DNA from: Dipteris shenzhenensis
Taxonomy: Eukaryota > Polypodiophyta > Polypodiopsida > Gleicheniales
NCBI GenBank assembly: GCA_047967505.1
Contig: CM106539.1
Reading direction: 5' to 3' (one strand)
Length of the DNA: 64,000 nucleotides
Shown: one piece after another, positions 54,327 through 64,000 of the stretch
Layout of the letters: the number at the start of each line of letters is the position of its first letter
Position numbering within the stretch: the first letter of the stretch is position 1
Notes under the pieces: model-generated
Seen by the model: the letters and a program-made list of their open reading frames with translations, nothing else
Told to the model about the DNA's origin: nothing
Database searches by the model: none
Translations under genes and position numbers: made by a program

Positions 54327-54677
54327 TGTGAAGATTGTGGGAGTGAGGGAAGGAGTCTCACTTGAGGCTTTCTCACAATCACAATGGGGGAATACACACA
54401 AAGGTGGAGGCTGAAAACAGTTTTCCTCTTCTTAGTTGTGTAAGCCAAAAGAACTCTAGTACAAAGAAATAGAAGAACCCTATATGTGGGTCTCAAACCA
54501 AACTCAACTAACTAAGGTGGCATACTAACTGAGCCACAACTAGAGTAGATAAGGATAGTTGTCATCCAGCTATTATTCGTGGACGGTGTACCAACCGCAT
54601 CTCCAGCTAACAAGTCGGTGACATAAATGCACAACAGTCACCCTGGCATATCGCGAGTGGAGCTCGATATCTCAACA
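54327..54677 (-). repeat. 5' LTR of B2
   Basis: It is 351 bp, with TGTTGAGATATCG at its right end and the primer site complement to its left. Confidence 0.9.
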
Positions 54678-54682
54678 GGTGG

Positions 54683-54904
54683 AGGGGCAAAAAGGAGTGC
54701 AAATTTGCTCAATGATGATGTAGTAGATAGGGGTCACATGCAAAAATAGCCTGTGAAGAAACTATGCCTGTGCAGCAGTGTGTTGAGGTGGCAATGAGTG
54801 GTCAGGTGCTTTGGAATGTGCTCTTCTCCAACCTCGATAAAAAAGTCCTTGTTGCCCCACACACACTATTTATGCATCATAGCAATGTTGAAGTGGTGTA
54901 GTGT
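54683..54904. other. No recognisable gene
   Basis: Host sequence after B2; nothing was seen. Confidence 0.4.
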
Positions 54905-55001
54905 TCTCTCTCTACCTCTCTTTCTTTCACTATCTCCTTCTCTTCCTTCCTCGCTCTTCCTTCCTCTCATTGTCCTCTCTCTCTTCTCTCTCTCTCTCTC
55001 T

Positions 55002-55061
<60 letters not shown>

Positions 55062-55260
55062 AGTTCCTCTCCCTACTCTTTGGAGTGCCTACCTCTCTTA
55101 TAAACCTCTCCCTTCCCTGCCTCTGTCTACCCCTCTCTCCCTCCCTACCTCTCTTTTTCTCTCTCCTTACCTTCCTACCTCTGTTGACTCTCTCAACATC
55201 CCTACCCCTCTTTTACTCCCTTCCTACCTCCCTATCTTCCTTGAAGCTCCCTCGACTAAA
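54905..55260 (+). repeat. (CT)n microsatellite and CT-rich DNA
   Basis: The CT run is nearly pure at 54975-55060 and is flanked by TCCCTACCTCTC-type repeats to 55260. Confidence 0.9.
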
Positions 55261-55454
55261 ATCTGCTGAGAGGTGGCTCCATGGCAGCTTGAATAAAAGT
55301 TCTTGCTCTTTCTTGAATCAAAGCTCTAGCCCTAACTCCAACCCTCAAAGCCTTGTCCCAATCATTGGTGCCTAATCTTGAATTGAGGTGCTAGCTGAAA
55401 CAAAGAACTGTTGGAATTGTAAGTTGCCATTGAGAGAGAGAACAACTTTTTTAA

Positions 55455-55590
55455 TGCCCCCTTTTGGCATAGCTCACAAGCGAGCTATGCTAAGGGGGGA
55501 GGGCTTTTTTTGTTAAGTGAAAAAAAATTCCCCCCTCCCAGCATAGCCTACCGGCGAGCTATCTGGGAAAGTGTACTTTTTTCATGTCCT
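55455..55590. repeat. Two related small hairpins
   Basis: The first is GCATAGCTC-ACAAGC-GAGCTATGC flanked by CCCCCTT and AAGGGGG. The second is TCCCAGCATAGC...GAGCTATCTGGGA. They share CATAGC.../GAGCTAT arms, are 75 bp apart and look like degenerate foldback copies. Confidence 0.6.
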
Positions 55591-55752
55591 TTTTTTTGGC
55601 AGAAAAAGGTTTGTGTTATGTTAGAATATCATCATCAACATAAATATTTACATGTTCTTTGGCAAAGAACAACCAACCCCCAACGGGAGAGTTTCTTCAT
55701 CAAAACAATTCTAAGAAATAGTCATGGAATCAAAACAATAGCAGCAGCAGAA

Positions 55753-55862
55753 TCAAAAGAAAGGAACATTGGAGTCATCTGTATCATCTCTATTGTAATC
55801 ATTGAAATAGTCAAAGTAGTTGAAGCTCTCTGAGTCCCTAGAGCTGTCAGTGTCAGGGATGA
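55753..55862 (-). other. Short coding-like acidic tail
   Basis: On the minus strand IPDTDSSRDSESFNYFDYFN and DYNRDDTDDSNVPFF end in a stop. Acidic Ser/Asp ends like this occur in transposase-like proteins; here no upstream domain is visible, so no gene is called. Confidence 0.25.
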
Positions 55863-55865
55863 CTT

Positions 55866-56844
55866 TTTCGCGTTAGTTTCATTAATAAGCAAAAGTTTTA
55901 TATGGCTTGTGAAAGTTTATATGCTTTTATAAAAATAAAAGCTTAGTATATTCGCCACAATTTGAAACTAAATTTAAAAAAAGAGCTAGGTTTAGCCTTT
56001 AAGATTATAAAATTATAAATAAAGTCCATGAAAATTTGCCAAAGTTTTATATAATAAATAAATATATTTGGAAACTTTCACCAATATATTATATATACAA
56101 TTTAAAATTTTGGCTAGATCTATAGAATTAAGCACCAAAAGAAGACTTGCGCAATCAAGAAGACTTATGCATACCCTTATATCCAGCGTACATTTGGCTA
56201 ACTTAAGCCTATGGCCCATCATCAGCAATATGTCTACCCCTCATCAAGTCATATAGTAGGGATATATCTCTTCATGCTTCTATCTTCAACAAGAACATGG
56301 AAGGACACTACATACATAGGTAAACAGAAACAACAAGTAGATTCTTAGCAAAAAGAATCAAATGATTAAAATGACACAAAATTAAAGAATGAAATTTTCT
56401 ATAATGGCCTGGTAGAAGGTGTCTTGTTAGATATTTTATGTATTTCTTTAGTCACAGTTTATGATCATGAAAAGTAGGTAAAATTTCAACTAAATTAATG
56501 AATAGAGCTAGAGTAGTGAATATGCAGTCATGTATTTAGTTGTGTGTGTGTGTGTTAAAATCTAACTTTAATTTCATCATGTACTTCTATACATTTATAT
56601 ATTTAGAAATTTATCACAATGCTAAGTACTTGCCAATCAATAGAGGCTTTAAATATAAATCTACCCCTCAAGCATTCTCATACATTTAGTACACTTAAGC
56701 CATCTATCCAATCTCACAATCTTGTGTAGTGGAAGACTCTATAGATTGATGACAACAAATAAGAAGAAATGAACTAAACTAAAATGCCACATGCAAATAC
56801 TTAAATGTATGTATCAATGTATAGGGGGACATACTCTCTTTCTA

Positions 56845-56878
<34 letters not shown>

Positions 56879-59539
56879 CAATTTACGAGAGTCTTACACA
56901 CTTCTTTTTCGATTGGGAATTAGTGACATCAATTTTGTCTAAAGGCATAGTGTTTCTTATGTGTATAGGCATTATTCTCATCTATTTTCTATATTTTTGG
57001 ACAAATAAATATTCTCTTAGGTTTATAAGCATTCTTATATTTATGGAAAATTAAAGTATGCTTACTTTCACATATAGTGCACACACACCCAACCTTAATT
57101 ACCCCTCACTAAATATTATACCCCTCACTACACACACACACACACACACACTTTGATTTTTGTCTTAATTAGTTAATTTTGATCCTTATTAGAATATTTT
57201 ATTAGATTTATTAGCATAATTATCCCCCCATTTAAAAATAAAACCTCACCCACACACACTCTTACTCAAAACATAGTCCCTTAAGTATATTGCCCCCCTT
57301 CCTAGAACACATTCTTTTTAGTGGATAACGTTGACTGCAGGGATGTTTTTATCGAAGCTATACTTATATATTAATATAAAATCTTGGCGAAAGTTTATTG
57401 AGCTAGTTTTTTTAGTTTCGCAATATTTGTATAGAATATTACACCTTTAGATATTTTCTTTTGAATTTTAAAGAAAAAGTTGTAAATCCTGGCAAAACTT
57501 TAAAAATTTTCTCATAAAAGTTTCAAATCTTGGCGAATTTTCAAACCTTTATTTCTATCAAGGCATACAAACTTTCGACACCAATTGATATAAAAGTTTC
57601 TCTTATTAATGAAACTAATTAGAAAAAATCATCCATGGTTGACTGCTCCCTTAACTGCACCTTTCTCCTTTAATACCCCCCTAAGCCCTTATGTCCCTTT
57701 ACAAAACTCCCCTAGACCTTCCCCTATTACCCTTATTACCATCCCCCCATGTTCCCTAGTGTACTCTACCGCCAATTCTTGCCTAACTGCCTACTACTTT
57801 CCTTTATATAGCTGACCTCTAGCTATAGTCTTATCATCTCTTTCTCTCACTTCTTTCCGTTACCTTCACCGCCCCCTTTCCCTTTGTGTTGCACCTTCTT
57901 AACTTTATCATCTTTCTCGCTTGTAGTCTATCTCCCTTTTGTGCTTCTTTCCACTACCCTCGACCTCTTACTCACAACTAATTCCATTTGATCTCATTTT
58001 TTCCTTACACTAGTTCTATTTTGTTCTTCTTAATCTTGTGGTTTCTTTACATAATCATTGTCCTCAGAACCTTTTTTGTTTCTTCTTTTTTTGTTGTGGA
58101 TTTTCTAAATTAAGTTAATGGTTATAATTTTATTCTAACCTGAGACAAGCTACAATTGTACACAATTTATTTTTCTTGTAATTTTGCTAATGGGCATGCC
58201 TAGTTCCCGAACTCCTTTTATTTAACCCCTTTTATTAACTAACCTTGTACTTACCTAACCCCTTTTATCTAACCCTATCTCCACCTAACTATTTGCTCCA
58301 CTGATTGCCACCTATCACGTTCTCTCCACTGCCACTGTTCTTGGTGTGTTATTACTCCACTTCTTATCTTCACTATTCTTAGACTGCTCCTTTTGCCTTC
58401 CTTCATCTCTACTTCTTCATTGCCTACTTCCCTCTTGCCCCCTCTCTCACTCAAGCTCTTAACTTCCTTTCGTAGGACTTTGATTGCTCCTTCCTTCTCA
58501 TACTCCCAGCTTTCCAGTTGCTCGACCTTTCCCACTGTTCAACTTCTCCAACTTGAGTCCATTTGCTGCTCCTCGTTCTCTTGGATCTACCTTCAAACTT
58601 CATCGCTTCATAGTCAGGTGCTTTGTCTGTTTCACTTGATTTGTTTCACTTGATTTGTAGTCCCTTTGGGTAATGTTCTTGCGTACTTACCTCGCTTGCT
58701 GTGGCTGCCTTCGACAGCGTGCCTTGTTACCTTGTGCTCCCTTGCATTGCATGCACCTTTGTGTTATCCTGTGGCAATAGTTGCATTTCTACTCCTTATG
58801 GTCTATTACACAGTGTGGGTGGCGCTCGATTGATACGGACTCATGCACAACCTCTTTTGCATTGCATGGCGGTACAAATATTAGTCTCCACAAGCCATCA
58901 GTTCTCACTCCATGCCCTCGCCTCCCATCGCTTATACTTCCCTTTTTGGCTACCGCTTCTCTTTAAACCAGATGGGCTTTTAAACTAGCCACACCTCTAC
59001 TCTTTTTGCTCTTGACCGTCTGATGCCTGCGCAACCCTTCTCATTTATTGTTAGCATGTTGTCCCCATCCTCTCTGTGTTAGTGCCTTCATGAGCAGCTA
59101 GCTGGTTGATCTACTATACGTGTGCTCCCTTTCAACCTCTGCACTCACACCTCCTGCACTTCCTTCATCATTGAGTACACTTCATAAACCATACTCTAGT
59201 CTTGATGGTGCTGTGGAGCCTCTAAGCGACTGCAGCTCATAATTAACCTTGCCTTTCATTTTCCCTCTACGTATGTTCTCAATTTTGATGGGAGGTCGCC
59301 GTGGCTGGTGCGTTTGGTTGAGGTCACCGTGGTTGCATTGACTGCATGCCGCAACATGCGTCCTTTACTTTTTGCTTTTCCTTTGTGTAAAATCTAGTCA
59401 ACCATATAGTTGACTTACCTTTGCTTTTTTTGCTCCTTCTTGCTCGCTTAGTCTATTAATTTTGTACTACCTTGGTATCCTCTCATTTTCTATTCTAACT
59501 GTTATTGAAACGTCTAGGACCTTTTTCACTATGCTTTCT
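55866..59539. other. Gene-poor AT- then CT-rich DNA
   Basis: To about 57600 the DNA is very AT-rich, with CA microsatellites at about 56850-56877 and 57129-57151. Related words AAAGTTT..AATCTTGGCGAAA recur near 57380, 57500 and 57525. From 57650 to 59430 it is pyrimidine-rich on the + strand. Open frames there (58393-58988) have no motif. Confidence 0.5.
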
Positions 59540-59540
59540 C

Positions 59541-59587
59541 TATATATATATATATATATATATATTCATATATATAGATATAAATAC

Positions 59588-59624
<37 letters not shown>
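59541..59624. repeat. (TA)n microsatellite
   Basis: Two long TATATA runs are separated by TTCATATATATAGATATAAATACATATACA. Confidence 0.95.
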
Positions 59625-59626
<2 letters not shown>

Positions 59627-60493
59627 GTTCTTTTGTTTCCTTGGTTACCCTTTACCTCCTAATTGTTAATGTTTTGGCTCTAGTGGTTATTTGATGTCAC
59701 TTTTATTATGGTTCATTTCTTTTTTAACTACATTCTTTTAGTTCCTCTAGCTAATTCTAGAAAGATAATTTAATTAATTATATCCTATATTTTAATGACT
59801 ACTTGTTGTTGTATATGCTTTATCCCTTAAAGATTTTATCTCTTGATGTCAACCTCTTAATTCTCCCTTCTATGTTTTTTAATTATAGGAAAAATAAAAG
59901 CTCTACTTGACTCTCTTCTAAGTTTAAAATTTCTTAAATGGTTATGAGCTTTGGTTATTTTTCCAACCTTAGCTTTAGCTCTCTTTGCTATTATCCCTTA
60001 ATCAATCTTATTGTCCCTTCCAAAAAGTTTGTTTGCAATTATATCTATATAACCCTTAATTCTTAACTATTGTTTCCCTTGTGTGTTCCTTTTAGTGTTC
60101 CATTTTGCCCTCATTGTTTAAATGTGGTGACTTAACCTCTTTATTGTTTGATTTCCCTCTCCTTCATTAAGGTTTTACACTTAGTCATTTTTTTATTTTT
60201 TGTTTTGAATCTGAGCTGACCACGTAAAGCCTTACACTCATCATCGTACCAACTATTACACGGTACGGTCCCAAGTGGTGGTAGGTGGATGGAACGGGTT
60301 TTTTAATAGTTTTTCCATTCATGTAATTGTGGTTAATCTTTCAAGGGTGAGAATTACCCTCCTTATAAATTGTTTATAATGTTATTTGCTTGATTCTCAT
60401 TCCTCAATTTAAGGGTGTAGAATACCCCCCCTCAATAAAATTTTTTGTGGCGGTTCCCATGGCTGGTTTCAATTTTGCTTTGTATAGAGTAAG
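59625..60493. other. AT-rich upstream or intron region of the kinase-like gene
   Basis: No coding frame is seen. TTATTGCAG at 60531-60539 is a good 3' splice site for the exon below. Confidence 0.4.
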
Positions 60494-61351
60494 TTGAAAT
60501 TTGTTTGGCATGCTTTATGCCTTGTTCGTGTTATTGCAGCAATTCCAGAAGAGCCCTTGTGGACTATCACACCATATTTTAATGGTGCTAGCTTGATGCA
60601 CTTCATGAGAACTTTGCCATATGAGCAAGGCAAATTTAGGCACTATGTTGACATAGTCCTAAAAAGAGGCAAAGAAATGAAGGCAAGGGCACAAGGAACA
60701 TTGGAAGATGTATGCACAAGGGAGCAAATAGAGCAAATTAACCACTTTAGTTCAAATGTGCACCACATTATACATGCACTTATTACTAGATTAGCAAGGT
60801 TACATAAGGGTCAATGGATTCATACAGACTTACATCCTGGTAACATTCTGTTAGATTTCACAGCAAATGGTGCATGTAGACTTAGCATAATTGATTGGGG
60901 GATGGCACTAGTTTCATCAAAGACTAGAAAAGATTTTAAGGATATGAAGAAGACATCTCTAGAGACTGACCAACAATTTACACAAAGGAAGAATAAGAAA
61001 GAGCAAGAGCATGCACGAAAGAAGTGGCTTGCACCTAAGCTTCAATGTTTTTCTAAGAGAGGCATGTATAGCCCTCAGTCATACATATGTGCATTAGGAT
61101 GGATAATTACAGAGATTATACAATTTTGGGAAGATGTAGTTGGGTATTTTGAACAGTCTCACCACATGCCTAATAGTGCACTATTAAAGTGTATTAAAAA
61201 CCATGCCTTTGAAAAGATGATGACTAAGAATTCTACAGAGAGAATAGCACTTATGGATACCTATAGTATCCTATCAACATTTGGATGTAATGCAAGTCTA
61301 GCAATGCGGCCCCTTGATGAGATGAATGTTGCTTTGAAGCTAGCAACATAG
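60494..61351 (+). CDS. Protein-kinase-like C-lobe exon with DWG instead of DFG
   Basis: The 285-residue frame carries kinase landmarks in order: a hinge-like PLWTITPYFNGASLMHFM (residues 21-38), catalytic loop HTDLHPGNILL (110-120), DWGMA at 134-138 in place of DFG, WLAPK at 178-182 where APE would be, SYICALGWIITEI (196-208, the D.ya.G helix) and TKNSTER (244-250, near the usual final Arg). The loop is HTD rather than HRD. Lysine, glycine-loop and helix-C parts of the N-lobe are absent. A good acceptor (TTATTGCAG, 60531-60539) suggests the coding exon really starts at 60540 and the N-lobe lies in upstream exons or is lost. A charged insert (KKTSLETDQQFTQRKNKKEQ) enlarges the activation segment. 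A catalytic Asp and Asn are present, so activity is possible but unproven. A bacterial-style small-molecule kinase fold is an alternative. Confidence 0.6.
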   Translation: MKFVWHALCLVRVIAAIPEEPLWTITPYFNGASLMHFMRTLPYEQGKFRHYVDIVLKRGKEMKARAQGTLEDVCTREQIEQINHFSSNVHHIIHALITRLARLHKGQWIHTDLHPGNILLDFTANGACRLSIIDWGMALVSSKTRKDFKDMKKTSLETDQQFTQRKNKKEQEHARKKWLAPKLQCFSKRGMYSPQSYICALGWIITEIIQFWEDVVGYFEQSHHMPNSALLKCIKNHAFEKMMTKNSTERIALMDTYSILSTFGCNASLAMRPLDEMNVALKLAT

Positions 61352-61442
61352 AAAATATACTCTCTTCCAAAAATATCTTGTTGTTGTATTCATCTGGTGG
61401 ACTTGTATTCGTTTTGTATCCATATAGTAGATTTGTATGAAA

Positions 61443-61448
61443 ATAAAT
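61443..61448 (+). terminator. Possible poly(A) signal AATAAA
   Basis: It lies 92 bp after the stop of the kinase-like frame, a plausible 3' end signal. Confidence 0.3.
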
Positions 61449-61629
61449 TAAAGTATTTCTTCTTTTGGAAGATGTGTTATACTTGATTTACAACACACTT
61501 GAAGTGCACATAATTTTATAAGGATAAGAAGTATTATGCTATTTTTTCAGCATGTGTTTAGAGAAAAGAAATTATGTTCTATTTTATGCTCAACTAATAA
61601 AGACATAATTTTTGAAATAGGTACTTATC

Positions 61630-62815
61630 ATGGGAAGAAAGAAGAAAGTTCAAGCTTTGGAGAAAAATACAAAAATGACATATTTCTTATTACCTTCTAC
61701 ATCATTGGGCACTAATATAAACATGTTTACAACATCAAGTACACCAGAGAATTTAATATCAAGTTCATCATCCATGAATCATGGGTATATAAGCATAGCT
61801 TTGATAAAAACATCTCTACCTGGTATCCTCACTCATTACATGTTGGAGTGGATTCTATTTCCAATATGTCCTATTCCACATTCTTTTTTTTTCAAATGTA
61901 GGTATTGGGATTTCATTGATTTGAATCCAATAAATTAAAATATGAAGCACATAAGAAACTAGGTCAGCATTGTCTTTTGTTGGAGCGAGAGATAAAAAGG
62001 ATCCCATGGCTGAGAAAGAGAAGGCCATTAGGAAGCGAGACACAGGTGACAACAATTCACAACATAAGATTGGGATGATTGTTAGCTGTTCCTATATTAA
62101 GTACATGGGCAAGCTTTTGGGTGTAGTGGAAACAAAGGATGGAAAAAAAAGGTTCAATTGTTGACAACAAAGACTTGTCAAGACGCAGGTTTTAGGATGA
62201 CACTTGAGAAGTTGCTTCATTTATGAAGGGCTGAGCCTTTGAATGAGCAAACATTTCATTTGCTTCCTTTCACAATGACTCCTAAGGAGGTTGAGGTGCA
62301 GCCAGCTACATCGGTTAAGAGTTAAAATAAGAGAACCTCAAATGTAGATAGAGAGGTTGTGGAGGTGAGTGATTTCAAACCCAAGAGGAGAAAGGATGAT
62401 TTGGGTTCCAAGAAGGGGAAGGTCATCAAACAAAGTACAATTGTTGGGTCTACTACAATTTGTGCTGATGTTGTGGGATTTTTTGATGCATTGTAAACAA
62501 GGGGCACACGTGCCTAGCGCATTGCCCCTTGAAAAAGGTATCCAACAAAGTGGTTGCCTATAAGTGCCTGACACTGCCTGTTGTTCCGATTTCAAAGGGC
62601 TCCAAAAAAAGTATGTTCTTCTATGCTAGAGCCTAGCCCCTAACGGGGCAGTGCTAAAAAAGGAGAAGTCAAAAGAAATTGATGCTATTAAAGATTTCTT
62701 GGTGATGCTTGCAGGGCATGATGAAACAAGTGATGAAAGAACACATAAGGGGGTTCAAACCTCCTATATTATGGATGTGATTCATTTGGACATACCCACT
62801 GGCATCAATTTTTAG
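61630..62815 (+). other. Several short coding-like stretches, unrecognised
   Basis: An open frame at 61630-61938 begins MGRKKKVQALEKNTKMTYFL. Another at 61970-62164 contains EKEKAIRKRDTGDNNSQHKI and YMGKLLGVVETKDGKKRF. Near 62336-62496 a frame reads VVEVSDFKPKRRKDDLGSKK and VIKQSTIVG. Near 62655-62815 one reads EIDAIKDFLVMLAGHDETSD to a stop. They may be exons or relics of one gene following the kinase-like exon; the frames differ and no family was recognised. Confidence 0.25.
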
Positions 62816-63421
62816 TGATCATATGGCATTATATTTTGGGATAAATTGTTGTGCCATGGAAGCTTGCTATGGATGCAAATAATTGGATTTCTTGGGAGAA
62901 ACATTTTGCTCATAGAAGTCCATTTGAAATTGGTTTTTTGACGTTTGGTTGATGATTGCATTGGAAGTGTAATATTTGTTTTAGGATTGCATGTCAAACA
63001 TAGCTAGCCACTAGCTATGTTATTTGTGGTTGCACTTCATTGAAAAACTCACAAAACTCGCAAAATGTCAAAACCCATCACAACCCAGACGTGGTCCATC
63101 TAGTGGAGCAATGGGAGGAGGAATGGTGGATCGACTTGACAAAGTTCCTGCTAGTATCAATGCCTTTTAACCATGGCCGCCTACTTAGGTACCAGGTCAC
63201 CTTGGTCTTCTCCATTCCTATCTCTTTGATCAGGATGTCTCTCACTGTAACTGTCCACCTCAATGACTATGCGTGATCCAACACCCCCAAAGAAGAAGAG
63301 GTGCTTTGAAGGCGTTCTCAGTCTCCAAAATCCTCCAATTTTGAAGACCCAATTCAATATGTTTCTCCATGAGGGCCTTGTCATCCGTCAGGACATGGAG
63401 GAAGTTAAGTCAAGGCAAAGT
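62816..63421. other. No clear gene
   Basis: Open frames at 63040-63276 and 63263-63481 overlap in different phases without motifs. The latter runs into the tandem repeat. Confidence 0.35.
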
Positions 63422-63644
63422 GTTGACTTTTGGTTGACACAAGAAGCCGACCAGGCACTGAGTAACCAGACACGTGGTTGACTCTTGGTTGACACAAGAA
63501 CCAGACCAGGCACTGAGTAACCAGTCACCCTGGTTGGCCTAACAGACACTCTTGGGTAACCAGACACGTGGTTGACTCTTGGTTGACACAAGAACCAGAC
63601 CAGGCACTGAGTAACCAGTCACCCTGGTTGGCCTAACAGGCAAC
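63422..63644 (+). repeat. Tandem repeat, 94-bp unit, rich in TTGAC
   Basis: A partial first unit (63422-63476) is followed by a full unit at 63477-63570 and a near-full third (63571-63644). Each starts GTTGACTCTTGGTTGACACA and contains AACCAGACCAGGCACTGAGT. The second and third are almost identical. Confidence 0.9.
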
Positions 63645-64000
63645 CAAGTGCCAAGTGATGGAGTTCCGAGTAGTGAGGACAGGCAACAGATAACCATCGA
63701 AGCAATCCAATGATAGTCAACGATTTAGTAAGGCTCCCAAATGGAAATTTAGCAGTTTAGTTTGCTAGAACCCGTCTGGTAGATAGGAACCAGACTATAA
63801 GAGTCTTGTAATGGTGAAATGGGCTTTTTGGCTCACAATGTCTTATATGAGAGGCAACGATGGCACCATGGATGGTAAGAATTGATTGGATGTTTAGAGA
63901 TTAATTTCAAAAATCTCATGGTTGAAAAAGGTAATTACCATAATATAAGTAAAAATAGAACTAATAGCTTGCAACGATGAAGCAGCAAATCATTAAAGCA
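63645..64000. other. No recognisable gene
   Basis: AT-rich sequence to the window end. Confidence 0.4.

Larger units (their letters stand above)
49103..54677 (-). mobile_element. Copia element B2, complete ends, nearly full-length
   Basis: A perfect GGTGG target duplication lies at 49098-49102 and 54678-54682. It has two ~350 bp LTRs, a tRNA-Met primer site (complement at 54314-54326), gag, protease, integrase, RT, RNase H and a polypurine tract. It is the same family as B1 and keeps the 199 bp of RT that B1 lost. Defects are a CAA-to-TAA stop after gag, a CAG-to-TAG stop in integrase, a 2-bp insertion near 51231, a TAA near 50653, a GAG-to-TAG change at 50320 and a 1-bp insertion near 50205. 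Confidence 0.95.

Noticed and set aside
1-64000. tRNA and rRNA genes
   Set aside because: No cloverleaf with a GGTTCGAATCC-type arm and no rRNA core sequence was seen. TGGTATCAGAGC matches are retroelement primer sites, not tRNA genes.

Overview
This is a nuclear window from a land plant with a large, repeat-rich genome. The evidence is four kinds of Ty1/copia retrotransposon with the plant-type tRNA-Met primer site, a plant LINE fragment, an EXORDIUM/PHI-1-like gene (a plant-specific family), a plant CACTA-like terminus, spliceosomal intron borders and long AT-rich spacers. The species cannot be fixed from the sequence; the repeat style would suit a fern, lycophyte or gymnosperm at least as well as a flowering plant, but that is only an impression. 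There are no operons, bacterial genes or CRISPR arrays, and I saw no tRNA or rRNA gene.

Left part (1-20.5 kb): an LTR-like promoter block (1-967), heavily decayed former coding DNA, a LINE 3' fragment (4.6-5.1 kb), a degenerate AACCTA-rich tract, a very G-rich tract (6.9-7.7 kb), GA microsatellites, several unrecognised decayed open frames, a cluster of palindromic MITE-like elements (14.8-16.0 kb), and one recognisable host gene, an EXORDIUM-like gene at 18.2-19.1 kb that carries a frameshift and has no ATG in the expected place.

Middle part (20.5-55 kb): a nest of Copia elements. A1 (20.5-24.5 kb, + strand) is an old 5' half (LTR, primer site, gag, protease) that stops where a CACTA-like terminus begins at 24503. 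Next comes a minus-strand multi-exon gene of unknown function, split by Copia B1 (25334-30703, duplication ATACT), which sits in an intron just inside a splice donor. Copia C (32825-39032, duplication GCAAT) follows, with LTRs identical except for an 11-bp gap. A kilobase of homopurine DNA, another decayed gene, an old element D (44.2-45.9 kb), A2 (46.3-48.4 kb, minus strand, same family as A1) and B2 (49103-54677, minus strand, duplication GGTGG, same family as B1) complete the block. No element has an intact gag-pol frame. Where two copies can be compared, many of the stops are CAG to TAG changes.

Right part (55-64 kb): CT, CA and TA microsatellites, two small hairpins, about 4.5 kb of gene-poor AT/CT-rich DNA, a 3' exon of a kinase-like protein with DWG in place of DFG (60.5-61.35 kb), several short unrecognised coding-like stretches, and a 94-bp tandem repeat rich in TTGAC.
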